Assembly (NCBI GenBank): GCA_018389105.1
Contig: JACATO010001021.1
Location: 62,001-126,000, forward strand
DNA from: Nautilus pompilius
Lineage: Eukaryota; Mollusca; Cephalopoda; Nautilida; Nautilidae
Length of the DNA: 64,000 nt
Direction: 5' to 3'
Shown here: positions 47,001 to 61,500 of the stretch, piece after piece
Numbering within the stretch: position 1 is the stretch's first letter
How the letters are laid out: every line of letters starts with the position of its first letter
Position numbers and translations under genes: made by a program
The notes under the pieces: model-generated
Seen by the model: the letters and a program-made list of their open reading frames with translations, nothing else
Databases searched by the model: none
Told to the model about the DNA's origin: nothing

Positions 47001-49445
47001 AAAATGTATCGTTGTATTGCGAATATTATCTGGTAACTTAGCAAGCTGGGGAAAACATGGCAAACTTGTGGCTGTTGCAAGAATATCTGCATACAGAAGC
47101 AGCAACAATTATTTTAATATTTTTAAAAGTCTTTGGCAGTTTTTACACAAATTCAGGTATCATTTTTCTGACCAAATGCTGTATGTAGCTCACTGAGGAT
47201 GACAAAGTTTCTTGCTTCTCTATTATACTTTCCATATTCTCTGCAAAGCTGATATACAGAGAGTAATATTGAAAATAATAGCAAGTCCAACTAAACTGTT
47301 CCATTGGTGAACTTTAGCCACATTTAATCTTCACATTACTTTTGGTTGCTCAAATACAATACGATGTAAAGAAAATGTAGCTGCTGATAAAATAAGATGA
47401 TAATTTAAAAGAAATTAATTTTAAAAATACAGAACTTACTGACCATAGATACATTTATAGTTATATGCAAGGGAGCAGAAAGTCATTCAACTTATGTAGG
47501 GATCAGCTATTCAAAACCATTCTCAAAGGAATAAACACTATCACAACTTTACCACTTCATTGGAGAAAACTTTCCAAGGTTCTCTAACAAAATATAGAGA
47601 GATGACAAATTATTAATTTAAAGTTTTTAAAAAAATTAATTAGGATTTTCTTGTAAACACAATTTATGTATAGGGTGGAAATTCTGCTTAACACTGGTTG
47701 ATAACATGCAAATGCTGTGAGTAACTTGAAAAATCCCTGCTTATCTTGTGTTCGAGTAACAGATGAGTGATTCTTATTTTGAGTTACACAGTGACAGTTA
47801 CAGTATCACAAGTAAGAAATAACTAACTTACGTAGAACATAAATGTGGCAATCCTGTTTCCTTGGTCGCCAAATATGGTTTTGTCAGTGCTCTAAAACAA
47901 TAGCATTTTTGAAAGGGAAATTACTATGCATTGTAAATCAAAAAAAATTTAAAAAAACCTTTACTACAATCAAGCACACACTGACTACTGTAACTATCAC
48001 CTAGTAGTCTTGTAAATTCTTATTCATCTACTCCTTTCTTGCATGCTTGACTAGGTGGAAAATTTAAAAAGAGAAAATACAATGACGAAACTTGAGTATT
48101 GAATTTTTTATATGAAATTAGGATTTCAAAATTATTTATCTAGTGATAATTTATTATTTCCTTTGCATTAAAACATATATGAATGTAGGTATCACTTCTT
48201 TCTTGAACCAGTACAACAAAACCAGGTCATCTTTCTCATAGAAAATATTTCTGATACAAACAGAACCACTGAGTAAAAAGCTGGAGGATATTGTGTACGG
48301 AGAGAGAGAGAGAGAGATGACATCATTACACAAAGAAATATGAGGTCAGTACAGAGAGAGAGATACGACATCATTACATATAGAGAGATATGATATTATT
48401 ACACAGAGAGATATGAGGTCAGTACAGAGAGTGAGAGAGAGAAAGCAAGGCTTTTTTTTCAGGGGATTTCTGACTGAAGGGATTGGAAAATTTGAATAAT
48501 GATGATGTGAAAAAGTGGAGTTCAGTTCTGCTGGTTCTCATAGATGCACTGAAGGTATGAGTCTGACTAATGGTTGAGCATATTGTTTCACTTTACCTCA
48601 GTTGGACACAAACAGTGTAAAAAAATTCTAATAAGGTTTGACTTTTAGAAGTGGTGCATGTTGGGAAGATTAGTGAGTCTAAACAAAATTTCTTTCATAT
48701 CTTTCTGTAATATCCTGACAAAGCTTTAATTATGAAATTAAATGAAACAAAGTGGTTATCAGACTTGTTAATGTGGCTGCTTTAGTTACTGCAAAACAGT
48801 ATTCCTGGAACTAGTCAGTTTACAGGAAACAAAAACTGTGGGCTGACAAGAAGCAAGTTGTTTACATCACATACAGGTGTATCTATTGACATAGCTATTA
48901 CACATTCATTATGCCAGTTGGTATGTGATGGTTAATCAAGGATGCTAAAAGTTACACGCAAAGAGCTGATGTACAACCAGCTGTCGGAGGCAAGGCAACT
49001 ATCAGTATGTCTCTGCCAAGCTGTTACTAGCACTGGCCGACACATAATCAATGTTTACTCTTTGTCATGCACTATATGGGGCCAAATAATACTGAGTTGA
49101 CTAGCATTGTTCAAATGAAACTCGGCTGAAAATAAAGTCATAGTAATTGCATTTGCCTGGGTTACATTTGAATGTACCCGGTAAGAAAAATGTCTACTCA
49201 TTATATATATATATTTTTTTTCTCTCCTCTTCCTCCTCAGTCTCCTGGGTTTGGTTTTTCTAATTTACCTCTTTGGGCAGTTATATCCTTGCAATGTGTA
49301 ATTCTGTATTACTGTTCACAATCCCACCTTGCAGTGTCCCATCAGACTATTGAGTAATTTTAACCTGTGCTGTGATTTTCATCTCTAATGGAAAGTTATC
49401 TGACTGTTTGTCAAGCATGAAAGATTCTGCTGATAAAAAGAGTAG

Positions 49446-49489
<44 letters not shown>

Positions 49490-52400
49490 CAAGGTAAAGA
49501 AAAAATAGCAAATCCTTCTTAGAAAAGTATTTTTTAAAACAAAAAACTTTGTTTTCTTTGAGTTGATATAAATTTATTTCCTAAATTGTTTTTCTTTTTT
49601 AAATTTACAAACAGTTTAACATTTATTGCTGCAATTCTTCATTTAATTCTCCACTTTCATTTATACCGCAATAGGGTGCACTTGATATCCATCAATTTGT
49701 TATCTTACTGTTATTCTGACAAACATTTTTTCCAGTAATATTTCACATAAAAATAGTACAGCTTGCCTGGACTTCTGTCCCATTCACAATAGATTCTATC
49801 CACTACAGAGCCACTATACTGCACAGTAATCCCACACATCGACTCAATCTCAACAACTATCACAAACTGCCAATTTACTTTCTGTCAAGTATCCTAAATC
49901 CTTGGAATTCTGTAACAAGCAACTTTGGTTTTTCTTCACTTTTATTAACTCTGAAAGTTCTGTCTGGTTTTAATTTGCTCAGTTGGCCTCACCAGCTTTA
50001 ATTTTAACCACCATAAATCATTCTACAAAATGGCAGACTGTGTGTCTCTACCCACAATTCTCTATTTATTTGAGATTTATCTGAGTTCATCACCAACTTT
50101 GAGCTGTTATAAGTTCTTTTGGTGATTTACCAGGTGGTACTTCTTGGTTCTTCAGATGTCCAAAGACCTTATCTTTACCAAATTCCTAATGGAAACATAG
50201 GTTTATACTGTCTAGTGCAACACTTATTAGCAATCCAAGGCAACCAGTTTAGGAGAAACAGATCTATGATAAATGTCTGCTAACAGCAAACAGACAATTT
50301 GCTTGTAACCAACATTTGCCAGATATTTATGAGAAGCTATTTCAGGGTGCCAAATGTCTCCATGCCTAGCAGTGGGCATGAAACCTTCAAAATATGCGCC
50401 ATCACCACTGTTGTGATTGGTCTACTGTAATTGTTTTACACAAGAATGGACAAAAAGTGCTGCTTTTATGAGTCAAGTGATAGCTTAGTGATAAGTGCTT
50501 GTACAAGTCTAGAGACAAAGGAGTCAGATTGACTATATTACAGCCACTGAACCAGACAATTAATATTAATGTAATCTTTTAGCATGCCAGTGCTTTGTAC
50601 ATGTCATGTTCTACATGGATGATGACACAGTGGATTTGCCATCATACTGATTAGATATAGCCCTGGTATTAAAAATGCATAAGATGAATTTCAGTCAGCA
50701 GAGCAGTTCTAGAAAAGCAAATCCTTTCCACAATGCATGCACTTCTACTACCTACTACACAGTTTCTTCATCTAATGGAGGCTGATTGAATTGCCAAAGC
50801 AGAAGCTTATTTACTCACCACAGTATCATCCCCAGAAAAATCAAAATGTGGTTCATAATATCCTCCTATACCATAGTTGGCTACCTGAAAGAAAATAGCT
50901 TATACTATATATATAATGGATTCAAAATATTCAAGTTTGGAAGAGATTTGAATAACAATTTAAAATGTCTTTAGTTTCTTGTCTTAAGAAGAAAACCAGT
51001 TCTTAAGGTATTATTACTGCCCAGAGAGATACAGCATGTTGATGTATGGAAATGGAGAGCAAGATGAAGATCAATGCATTCCGTTTGCAAAACCTTTATA
51101 TTTTACTTGCTAAATTTGTACATTCTTAAAAAGATCTAGCATTGTTTAAGCGTTATTGCCAAATGAATGATATATTCTTAGTTTGCTATTTGTTTAATTT
51201 TCGAAAAACATAAACTCTCATTTACAATATTTCCAGGGGCATGAACTCAAATCTTAAAGTTTAAAAAGAAAAAACAAAACTCTCCAGGATTTAACAGGTA
51301 TCTGAGTCTACAATACTATTGAAGTTCTACATGGATTCTTGTTAAGACAGTATTAGTTATGCTGACTAAGAGAACAAAGAAAGTTAAACTTTAAAAAAAT
51401 TTTTTTAAATGCTAAACTTGCAAAATTTAAAAGTTAGATTTAATTATCCACTTTGAAAAATCAGCGAGGACACTCTTGAGTAGAATCACAAGGATGCATG
51501 AATGGCAAAAAAAGAAAATACCAAAACACTAAATCATAGGAATTTTATATTTTCAAATGGGAGGTAAATTGGAAATAAAGTTCTACTGCATCTTTTCAGA
51601 ATATCAGTCTTGTCCCAACAGATAAGTTCATTGTTTGTCTACAGCTCTCTGTCTTTCAGAGAGACTGATCTGAAATAAGAATGTTCATCAATTGCATATA
51701 CCACGAGACATTTTCTTTTTCATTTCCATAATTAAAAGAAAAAAATTTAAATGAGTAAATGTGACCTTGTTTAGCAGCGAATTTAATTTTTCCAAAGAAA
51801 AGAGATAGTTTGGATGGTTTATTAGTTAGTTTGTTATTACTAATAAGGTGATGGAAACTAGTGTTTGAACATAAATGTTAAAGCGCTTGATCACCGGCAT
51901 TTATTTACTGCCATCTTTGATATTGTATATGAGCTTGGAGAATTATGGGTAGAGACACAGTCTGCCATTTTGTAGAATGAATGGCTTACAAAAAGGTAAA
52001 AATCCATGTGATATTTAGAGAATTATCAAAACAATTACCACATTGGTGGTGAAGATTAAATTTGTGCAACATTGGATGATGTATTTTGAATGGCATGAGT
52101 AGAATGATATTTTTGTCAGTATGCCAGATTGTATCAATATTGGTGGAACAGAAGATGACTCAGTCATCACTTTACTACCAAAGACCTTTGATGTTGGAGG
52201 ACTTCCAAGCTCTGACCCCGAGATTGATCCTAACATCTAGTCAGCCAGCTGGAAGCATGCTTTCAATCTTCATTTCCTCTCTTTTGTGGGGTAACAGACA
52301 ATGAACAGAAAGCGATGCTCTTACTTCACACTGGTGGACTTGAGTTACAGGAATTATACTACATGTTGGTATCCAAGAAGGCAGTAAAGACTTTCCAAGA

Positions 52401-55400
52401 ATGCATGACTATGTTGGGTAATTATTTTGTGCCTCAGACAAGCATGGCTTTTGAGAGGTATTTGTTTCAGCACTTGGAACAGCAACCAGTTGAGACAGCT
52501 GATGTTGATGAGGAAATTCAAGATCATCTCAATGACAAGTGCCATCCATGATCCACACATGTGCTGGAAACATTTTGAGAAACTGTCCATGTTACCTTGA
52601 AGGATTTACAGGACATTCCTTGCGCACAGGAATCTATTGATCTGCAGATCAAATTCATGGAGAAATCTGTTCAAATGAATGTAATTACCTTCAAGAAAAT
52701 TTTCAGAAGAGCAGAGGTACTTGTATACCTCATGATTTTCAAATGGGCAGAAATAATGAAGACAGATCTGATATGGAAAGAGCCAAAGGTGTTTCAGGTG
52801 TAATGAGCATTTGATAAAAGCTACCCAACACATGGTAATGTGTGTAAGCTGTGTGGTAAAATGTGATAAAAGCCAGTCTGCTGGAAAACTAAAATGCACA
52901 GAAAAACCCATCCTTAGTGCAAACAGGAGACATCTGCATGAAGGAAGTGCCTACTAGATAAATAATAGTTTACAGGATAACCACAAGAAGTATTTATTCC
53001 TTCACAGTGAGAAGTGCTTACAGTGGGGATGTAAGTGAAGTTAATTTCATAGCTGAAGGTATGGAACTTCACTCACTGTTAATTGATTTGGATGGATATT
53101 GTAACCTTGTGAATAGCATCACATGGAATATCATGAAACAAAAAGGTATTCAGTGTGAGTCACATAAATCTGACAAAAATTTTTGAAATTATGCATGTTA
53201 AAAATTGGACATCCAAATCTACCAAATTCTTATTCTGTTATAGCTGAAGGGAATGTCAGATGTTCACAGAGATTTCACAGACTTTTTTTCCAAAAGGGGA
53301 AAACAAAAGAATTTGAAGCTCAAGTTAAAGGTGGACATGGACAACCATTGAGGAGGCTACCATAGGGGAAGAGTGGATAGAATATTGGATGAGCTTCTGG
53401 CTGAAGACATTATAGAAGTAGTAATCAATAGTGCCATGGAATGGAAATCTCCATGTGTTGTAATTTCCAAAAGCAAGTAGTTTTTGATCTTGGTCCAAAT
53501 GTAAAATGCCATATTGTTCCTGTAAAAAAAATGAAGTGTTACTTGGTCAAATTGCAATGTGTGGAATAAAGATTGTGATTGTCATCTCACACAGATAAAG
53601 TGTTTCATTTATCATATAAGGGGGACCAGGGAATTAAGATGATAAACCACCTGAGAACAAAACTCTTGCAGCCAAAAGTAGTTCCTGGAGATCAAGTTTT
53701 TCTGAAAAACTCCAAGATGTCTAGAAAACCAGTAACCAACTTCAAAAGTGAGCCATACGCTGTTCAAACCAAGGAAGGCTAGGAATTGTCTTTGAGATCT
53801 AGTGATAGTGTTGAGTACTAGAGAAACAAATCATTTTTTAAAACTTTATCACACTCCTTAGGAATCACAGTTAAAAGAGAAATCTAAGGACAAAGACTTT
53901 TTTGATACAGACACTTTGCAGGTGAAAACCTCATCAAAATCTTCAGAAGTAAATGATGTAATTATTAGAGTGAGACTTCTGTGGGCAATGTGAGATACCT
54001 GGATAAGTATAAAAAATGTATGGAAGTTTGAACTTGACAAAATAGTGGAAACATTGTTTGACAAGTAAACTAATGACTGAATGACTGCTTGTAGTTTAGG
54101 ACCATTGATATTAAATTTATTATCACTGCATGTAAAGTTAAAACTGCAAAATTGTAAAGTATATTTTGTTTCTGAGAAAGAAGGAGAATGTATTATTTAG
54201 GTGCTTGCCTGTGAGCATTTAGTCGTCGTCATCTTTGGTTGTGTACACAAGCATAAAGAATTGTGGGTAAGAAGAGAACCCATGTAGCGGGGAATCTGTG
54301 TTATTTGAGGAATTATAAAACAATCACCATGGGAACTGCCTGAATGAACCTTCTGTTTTATGTAAATAACATCAACAATAAATATCCATTCTTATCTTGA
54401 TTTCTCAATTAAAAATTTTTCCAAGAAAAGAGAAAAAAAAATCTTTACAAGAAATTAGCAAATATCTAAAACAAAGGTAAAGAAGATTCTGAAGCTGCAC
54501 AAGAGTTTACCATACCTGTAAGTATTCTGCAGTGGCCATGTCTAATCCTGTAATGGTTTCTATCCTGGAATCTATCTTTGCAATGGCTGTGTTGTGAGTC
54601 TGTAACCAAGCGCTAGAAAATCAAGTTGAAGGTATGTACCTTTATACATTACTGCCATTTTCTCAAGACTCAAGTATTATCAGAAGTAAAATGGCTGAGA
54701 AGTAAGGAACAATCTTCCTTATGTCTTTGGAATGCATTCAATTCACTGTTAGCTAGCCACACTTTATGACATAATAAACAGAGATGCTTGGATATTCCTC
54801 AGTTACATATTTTCTAAGCAAAAGCATCATGGGAACTTTGAAAACCATAAAGAAGCAACAATTAACTCTGTTTGCTCAAAGTTTTAACTCAATAAAGCAG
54901 TTTCCAGGAGACATTGTATCTGTCAGTACAGTGCTGTTATTGAAATACTAAAATGCCAATTGTTTCTGTTCAGATGCAAACGAGAACATTGTGATTGTAT
55001 CTGTTTCATGTTTGGGTTTCCATTTGTTGCTTTTGGTTTTACAAATTCCATGATTTGTAAACTTTTGGCATTGAAATTTTTCTATTGCGCATTACTAAAT
55101 GTTTTACACATTTATTTCTATCTTTTAAAATTATTTTGATTGTCTAATATATATTTTTTAAATATATAGGTTTTGCTACTCCCAGTCAATAATTTTTTTT
55201 TTAAATTCTGAAATAATTATACATTATCATTTTCTCAAATTGGAAAACACACATGAAATGCAGTTGATGAACCTTACCTTTTGCTGATTCTGTAATCTGT
55301 GTCTACCATTTCCCCTGATGCTAATGGAAATGTAGCCCGTTTTAACTAAAAATCAAAGAATAAGAAAGTAAGAAACCCTCATCATCATCATCACCTTTGA

Positions 55401-58400
55401 CTTAAAAGAATGTGACAGAAATTCTGGCAGCATGTGCAGATTTGAAGAAAATCTATGGAATGCTGATTTTTGAACAACAAACATGACAGAAGAATTGGAC
55501 CATTTTCGGTATTTAAAGCATGGAATCAGAATTGCACATTCCAAAACTGACTTACCTGGTGAGTTGATAGCTTTTTAACCAGTGCAATCTCTCTATCAGA
55601 TATCACATTGTGATACATGACAATCCAAGGCTTCAGGTGAATTTCCTCCTCTTTAACTGGAGCCAACTTCAGAAATGGGTTTCCGTGGTCGGCATAATGG
55701 CATTTTAATTTGTGGGCATCTTTTAAGTTCTGAAATAGATTAGAACAGATATTTCAGTTAATAAAATTACTAACTAAACACAAGAAAACTGTTGTATGGG
55801 ATGCTTACATATTAGATATGGATTAAAAAATTAGCTAAAACTATACACCATAACAAATTACTGTTGTTTGCACTGTATATATTTATTTATTTATTTTACA
55901 TATAATGAAACATTCATTAGCACTTCACTCTTCAGGATATTGCTAATCATAAATTAATATTTTTAAAGTGCCAGAATTCTCTTTATCTGGAATTTGTTTG
56001 AGACCAGGGTATGGGTTTCTGTGCAAATAACAATGGAATTTAAAGTACTTTTCTCTCTATGGATAAATTCGTATTACCTCTTTCCAGGTTTTGCTCTATT
56101 TAAGTTAGTAGTTTTGTAGCCTACTTAACTTCTTTCTGAAATATTCCACGTTTATTAGATAATAATAAACCCTTTTAAATATTATCTTGTATTTGAGTGA
56201 GTAATTAGATTCAATTTAAAAATACCCAACTTGTAACATATGATTTAAAAATTAAAAAAAAAATATAAAGACAGAATTTTAAAAAAATATCTAAAAAAAA
56301 TTTAAATGGATGCTAGGCTACTGGTGATGACAGGAGAGCAGCAGGTACAAACGACATCTTTGACTTTACCTCCTCAGCAACCAATACCCGAGTCGTTCAG
56401 AGCCACCACAGCACTTGAATTGTTACACAGGAAAGGCTTTATCAGGATGCTTCATCTTTAGATGTGGGAGAAAACTTGATGCCTGAAGGAAATTCATGTA
56501 TTTACTCACCTGGCAAAAAGGAGCAAGAAAAAAACCATGCCAAGGGAGGTACACCAAACTAAGTTGGTCCTTGCTTGGAACTGAACTAGGGTCCCTCCAA
56601 GTCCAAGCAGTCCAAGAGTTCAATCAAGTTCAACCACTAAAACATCAGCTGACTGGAAAATGGAAATTCTACTCTTTAAACAGAAAGAAGTGGCATATTT
56701 GGTTTTACTGCCATATGTTTAATTGTTCTAATAATTTCTAGTATTACAACACTTACTGTCAGGTTTTCTCCACGGCATAAACTTTCGTACATTAAGAATA
56801 CTTTCTCAGGGACATAACTCATAACTTTTCTGGGGTTTCTGAAAGGACTCTCTCTGTAGACACTTTGCCCCTCTGAATTTTCCATTTCTTCAGCCATGGC
56901 TCGTTCGAAGTACATTTTGTTGTTTCTTGCTCCAGGGTGCTTTGGATCTATGACAGAAAAAAAAAAAAAGAAAAGAGCTAGAGAGAGAGAGAGATGCTTT
57001 GTTCTATTTATCATGATACATCCCTGAGAAAATAACTTGAGCAAACTATTTCACTAAAAGTATTGCAACACACCACTCAAGAAATGGGCCAGATATTGTT
57101 TTAGACTGTTGTTCAGTCAACAACAAACAGAATGAGAACAAACCTAAAGAAATCCAGCTGTTTGCAAATTAAACTTTTTTAAAAATAAAAAAAAAAGAAT
57201 ATAAAATTATTGGCTAGGACATATTTCTTTGATGTTTCACAAGAGTGATTAATTTCTAATTTAAGATTTTTCTTTTTTTTAGTGTTAAAATTTTTATTTT
57301 GAAACAAACCCTGTAGTTTTTGAAGAGTTGTTATAAATAGAACTGTATTTCAATGCAGATCACTTTCTGATTTCTTTCCACATCTAATCATTGGAGATTT
57401 CTGGTGTGTATTTTCTGTGGTATGTGTTTGGCTAACTGCTACTCTCTGCTCTTATCCATCTGAAACCAGGGAGTTTTCTCTGGTAAATGCCATATGCACA
57501 AGCAGTGACATGCTGTTTTGGAGAAGAACTAAATAAGTTAAACTGATAGGAAAAATAACAGTGAATCATAGCTTTCAGTGTTTACGGCATGCTTGTACAT
57601 TTTAAAAGCGCTTGGGTAAAGAATTAAGCATAAGGTTTTGACAATTATTCATGCAGTAACTTTGAAACACTAACTAAAACCCTGGCAAGCCATTGTGGGT
57701 TTAGAATATCCCTTTTCTGGGCATAATTTCCAGTATTTTTTGCTTGGATTAATGGTATTCTCATTTCTTTCCATGTGTTCCTTTATTTTGTTTATTAATG
57801 TGGTTTATGGAAGCCAGAATGGCATATCAGCCAGAAGGTCGTGCAAAACGTGATCCTGTACTTGATAATGGAAATGGAAAAATGATAAAAAAATATGCAA
57901 GGAACTGAAATATTAACTGTTTATGTAAAACAATGCAGTCATTGTAACAAGCAAGCCAACCATTCCAATCAGAGAGGCCACTACACAGAATTGACAATCA
58001 GTTAGTTTGTTAAGAATCCAGTATTTCCTGTTATATTTTTGTTGTTGTTAAATTAATGCACTTGACAGTCTCACCTTACATTTAATAGCCTAATTTATTA
58101 TTTTTTTGATAGGTGAATGTTGGAAGTTCGAAAGCATCAGGAAATCCGTTTATTTTCCACTGAATTCTGTTTGTAATAAACACTTGTTTTTTTTGTTGTT
58201 GTTGTTAAATCTAAAAACAGAAGTTTTAAAAAAAGTTAGCAAATCTTCTTACAGCAGACAAACTTTCTTTTTGTTGTTTAAAATATTTCTTCTTTTATTT
58301 TGATCATTTATCTAGCTGCATTTAAAGTAAAAATATTTTTATAAGCCGCTTACATAGTATTCAAACAAAAGGTTCTGTGGTCTTACATGGATGCAAGAAT

Positions 58401-58495
58401 AATCATCTTATAGACACCAAGCCATTTTTGAAAAATATTGGTTTTAAAATTACGAATTAAACTCCCATAAACAGAATCATCGTGATAAGGCAAAT

Positions 58496-58532
<37 letters not shown>

Positions 58533-61500
58533 ACCTCTTCTAACACTAGACTGAATGTACTTAAGCAAGCGTAGAAACTGAAACTTGTCACTGAATGGTA
58601 CTGCTGTCCATTTCCCTGTGATGGTGGCAACATTGGGGTCAAGCTTGCTTATCCACTCAGGTCAAGACATGCACAGGCTTACAAGGTTAGATACCACCAT
58701 CACCACTATCAAGTCAGTGATTCCTGATGGACTGGTTAGACATCCAGCATAGTCAAAGCCTAGAGAGTCTGTACTTTTGAGGGAGTAGTGATTGGTTAAT
58801 CTTGTAATTACTATAGCTATGCATAATAATCTTGGCCCCTAATGTCACAGACACTGATGGAATTATTACAGACCAGCACTACCTGGATGAAATCATTAGA
58901 CTTTTTGTTCATCTTCATTGTTGTTTAATGCAAGGACTTAAGAGATGAGAATAGTTATACATACACCACTTTCAGTAAGAAAATATTCCATGTCTTTCAT
59001 AACTGCTTGTTCCCACAACTTAAAGCTTAATAGAACATATTGGCGATAAGCTTTCTAGTTGCATTGGATAGCCATTGTGTGGTGTTGTGATCATCCTAGA
59101 GCTGCATTAAATGTTAACAGAAGAGTAGAATACATTACAAAAAAAATATATCAAACATCTGGTGAATAGTAAAATGTACAATGCTTTAGTTTAAAACAGA
59201 GGTGGCCATACATATTTATAAGAGTTTGGACTTTTGTAAGTCCAGAGTTGGCCATACATTTTTAATTTTGGAATTGTTTTATCCCCAGTAAATTTGCATA
59301 ATTTATATCACAATATTCCAATAGTGTTTTTACCAGTGTATTAAAAAGCAGTAGGCATCCACATTTAATCACTAATTAGCTTAGTTGCTACAATGTAGGA
59401 AACCATCTGTCTGCTCATTTTAAACAAAAAAAAACATGATAATTGTTACTTATCTTCCGATTGTTAGGAAAATAAAAATGTTGTGTACAATCAAGTTGGG
59501 AAATTGGCTGCCACCAGATTTTCGCAACACCAGGCTCTACATCTGGATTATCTACAGTATCTGATGTTTGAATTGTGTGGAGTTAAAGTTGTTGGTCAGC
59601 AACTGGGTGTTGATGAATGAAACTTACTTAAAGCCAGAAGTTTGTGTGTCAGCATCAAAGCGTGTCCAATGTTTCCTTGCTGGAAGATAGAAACAAACAA
59701 AATTAATAAAATGGCATTTTTTGGTTCAGTGTTCTTTATGAAATATAAACTTGAATTTTTTTTTTTGGTAATAATAGAAATCTTAGAATCTTCTGTATAA
59801 TGGAAAATAATTTGGGCAAAAATATTAATTGGTGTCTTTAAGAATGGCACCAATATGGAGCCAGTTTATAAAAAAACAAAGGAAATCTTTAGAAATGAGT
59901 TAGTATGATGAGAACTCTGATACAGGTTAAGAGATTTCTATGTAAGAAATAAGAGAATCTTACATGAGTTGGGGCACACACAGTCTGCCAGTAACTTATA
60001 TTGCATTTTCCTATATTTCTACTCTTTGGCAGGGTGCAGTCGGACCCTTTATTTTTTGCCCGATTCACCATGCAGTAGATGGCATGGTGAATAGGGCAAA
60101 AATACTGCCATCATTACATTATCACTATCAATTTTCCAGGAAAAGGGAGGCTGTTGCAACCTTTTGTTTCCCTCCCACCTATAGATAGCCATGATAATCA
60201 CTGATAACTAGACCTTCCACATCAGTAACTGTACCAAAGGGTATATATATTTTTTAAAAGAGTGCTTAACATAAATAAGATTTAATTCCAAAAACTAGAA
60301 GAAAATATACCAGTAACTTGTCAAGTTGAGGTGATTGCAGAATACAGAAACCAAAAGCAAGTAAGAGCACAAAAAAACATTATTCCTATTGGAGATTTTC
60401 TTGGTAAGAATTCAAAGTTATAATCAGCTGGTACTAACTTAAGGTTAACTTACCCCATAAAGGAAATCAATTTTTTTGTGTGATAATTTAATTACTGTTA
60501 TTTCGAGGGAATATCAGGCAACTTCAAACTTTTTTAAAGCAAATATAAAGGTAAGAGAGCTCTCCTATCAAGAAGACCACAAAAAGTTTTGCTTGCATCA
60601 TAGTTGTGCACAGTGCCACACGATGTTTAGCTGTCTGTTCACTCTAGTTTCAAAAGTACTTAAAACATGAGATAAGTGGTCTTGATATATGAACATTTGA
60701 TTGTTTTACACAGAATTGATAATTTGGGATTGGGACTTTTACCACCAAATTTGATCATATGTGTCTGAACTGTGTGGATTTCTGTAATTCCTTTAAAAAA
60801 AAATTGCCAAGAAAGTGCAGTGCACAAAAGAAATGTCACCACCAGGTTGGCTTTACCTGTTCTACAGGAGGGGGTATATTTACATACAATTAAAGAATTG
60901 AAACTGGAATGGTTTCAAAACATCCAATAATCACATTGTGAATGTGCAGCTGTAGATTTCAGAATTTTCTGCATATATGGCCAAAGAGGACTAAAAAAAT
61001 TTGTTTAAAATGTCCATGTTGGTTTTATATTGCCCATATATATAACAATTTACAACTTGATCTAGTTTAATTTTCACTGCTTACCTATTTTGATTTTAGT
61101 GAGTAAAATTGCATACTTTGAATGTAGAGATAACCAGATAATCCAATACTACTTCTTTGGAAACTGTTTTGGTCTTTTCATTTTCCCACCTGGTCAAAGA
61201 TTCCTGCATCCACAGAACTGCATGGTAGAAGTCGGCTAAAGTGTAAGCTACTTTACCTGCATCAAAGCAGTCTTCAGCTGTAATGTAGAAAAGTGAGAAC
61301 AGCAGTTACAGCAAAATAAGCATCATTTTATTTATTTATATGAGTCAGGTCTTCATTAGAAATACAGTAGCACAGAAAACTGACATACAAAGTTTCATTT
61401 ATACACAGTAGCAAATAATATAACATCCTAAGTATGTACACTAAATTGCATTAAGGCAACCTAGTTTTGGGTTATTTTCATTACCTTATCTTACTGTTGT

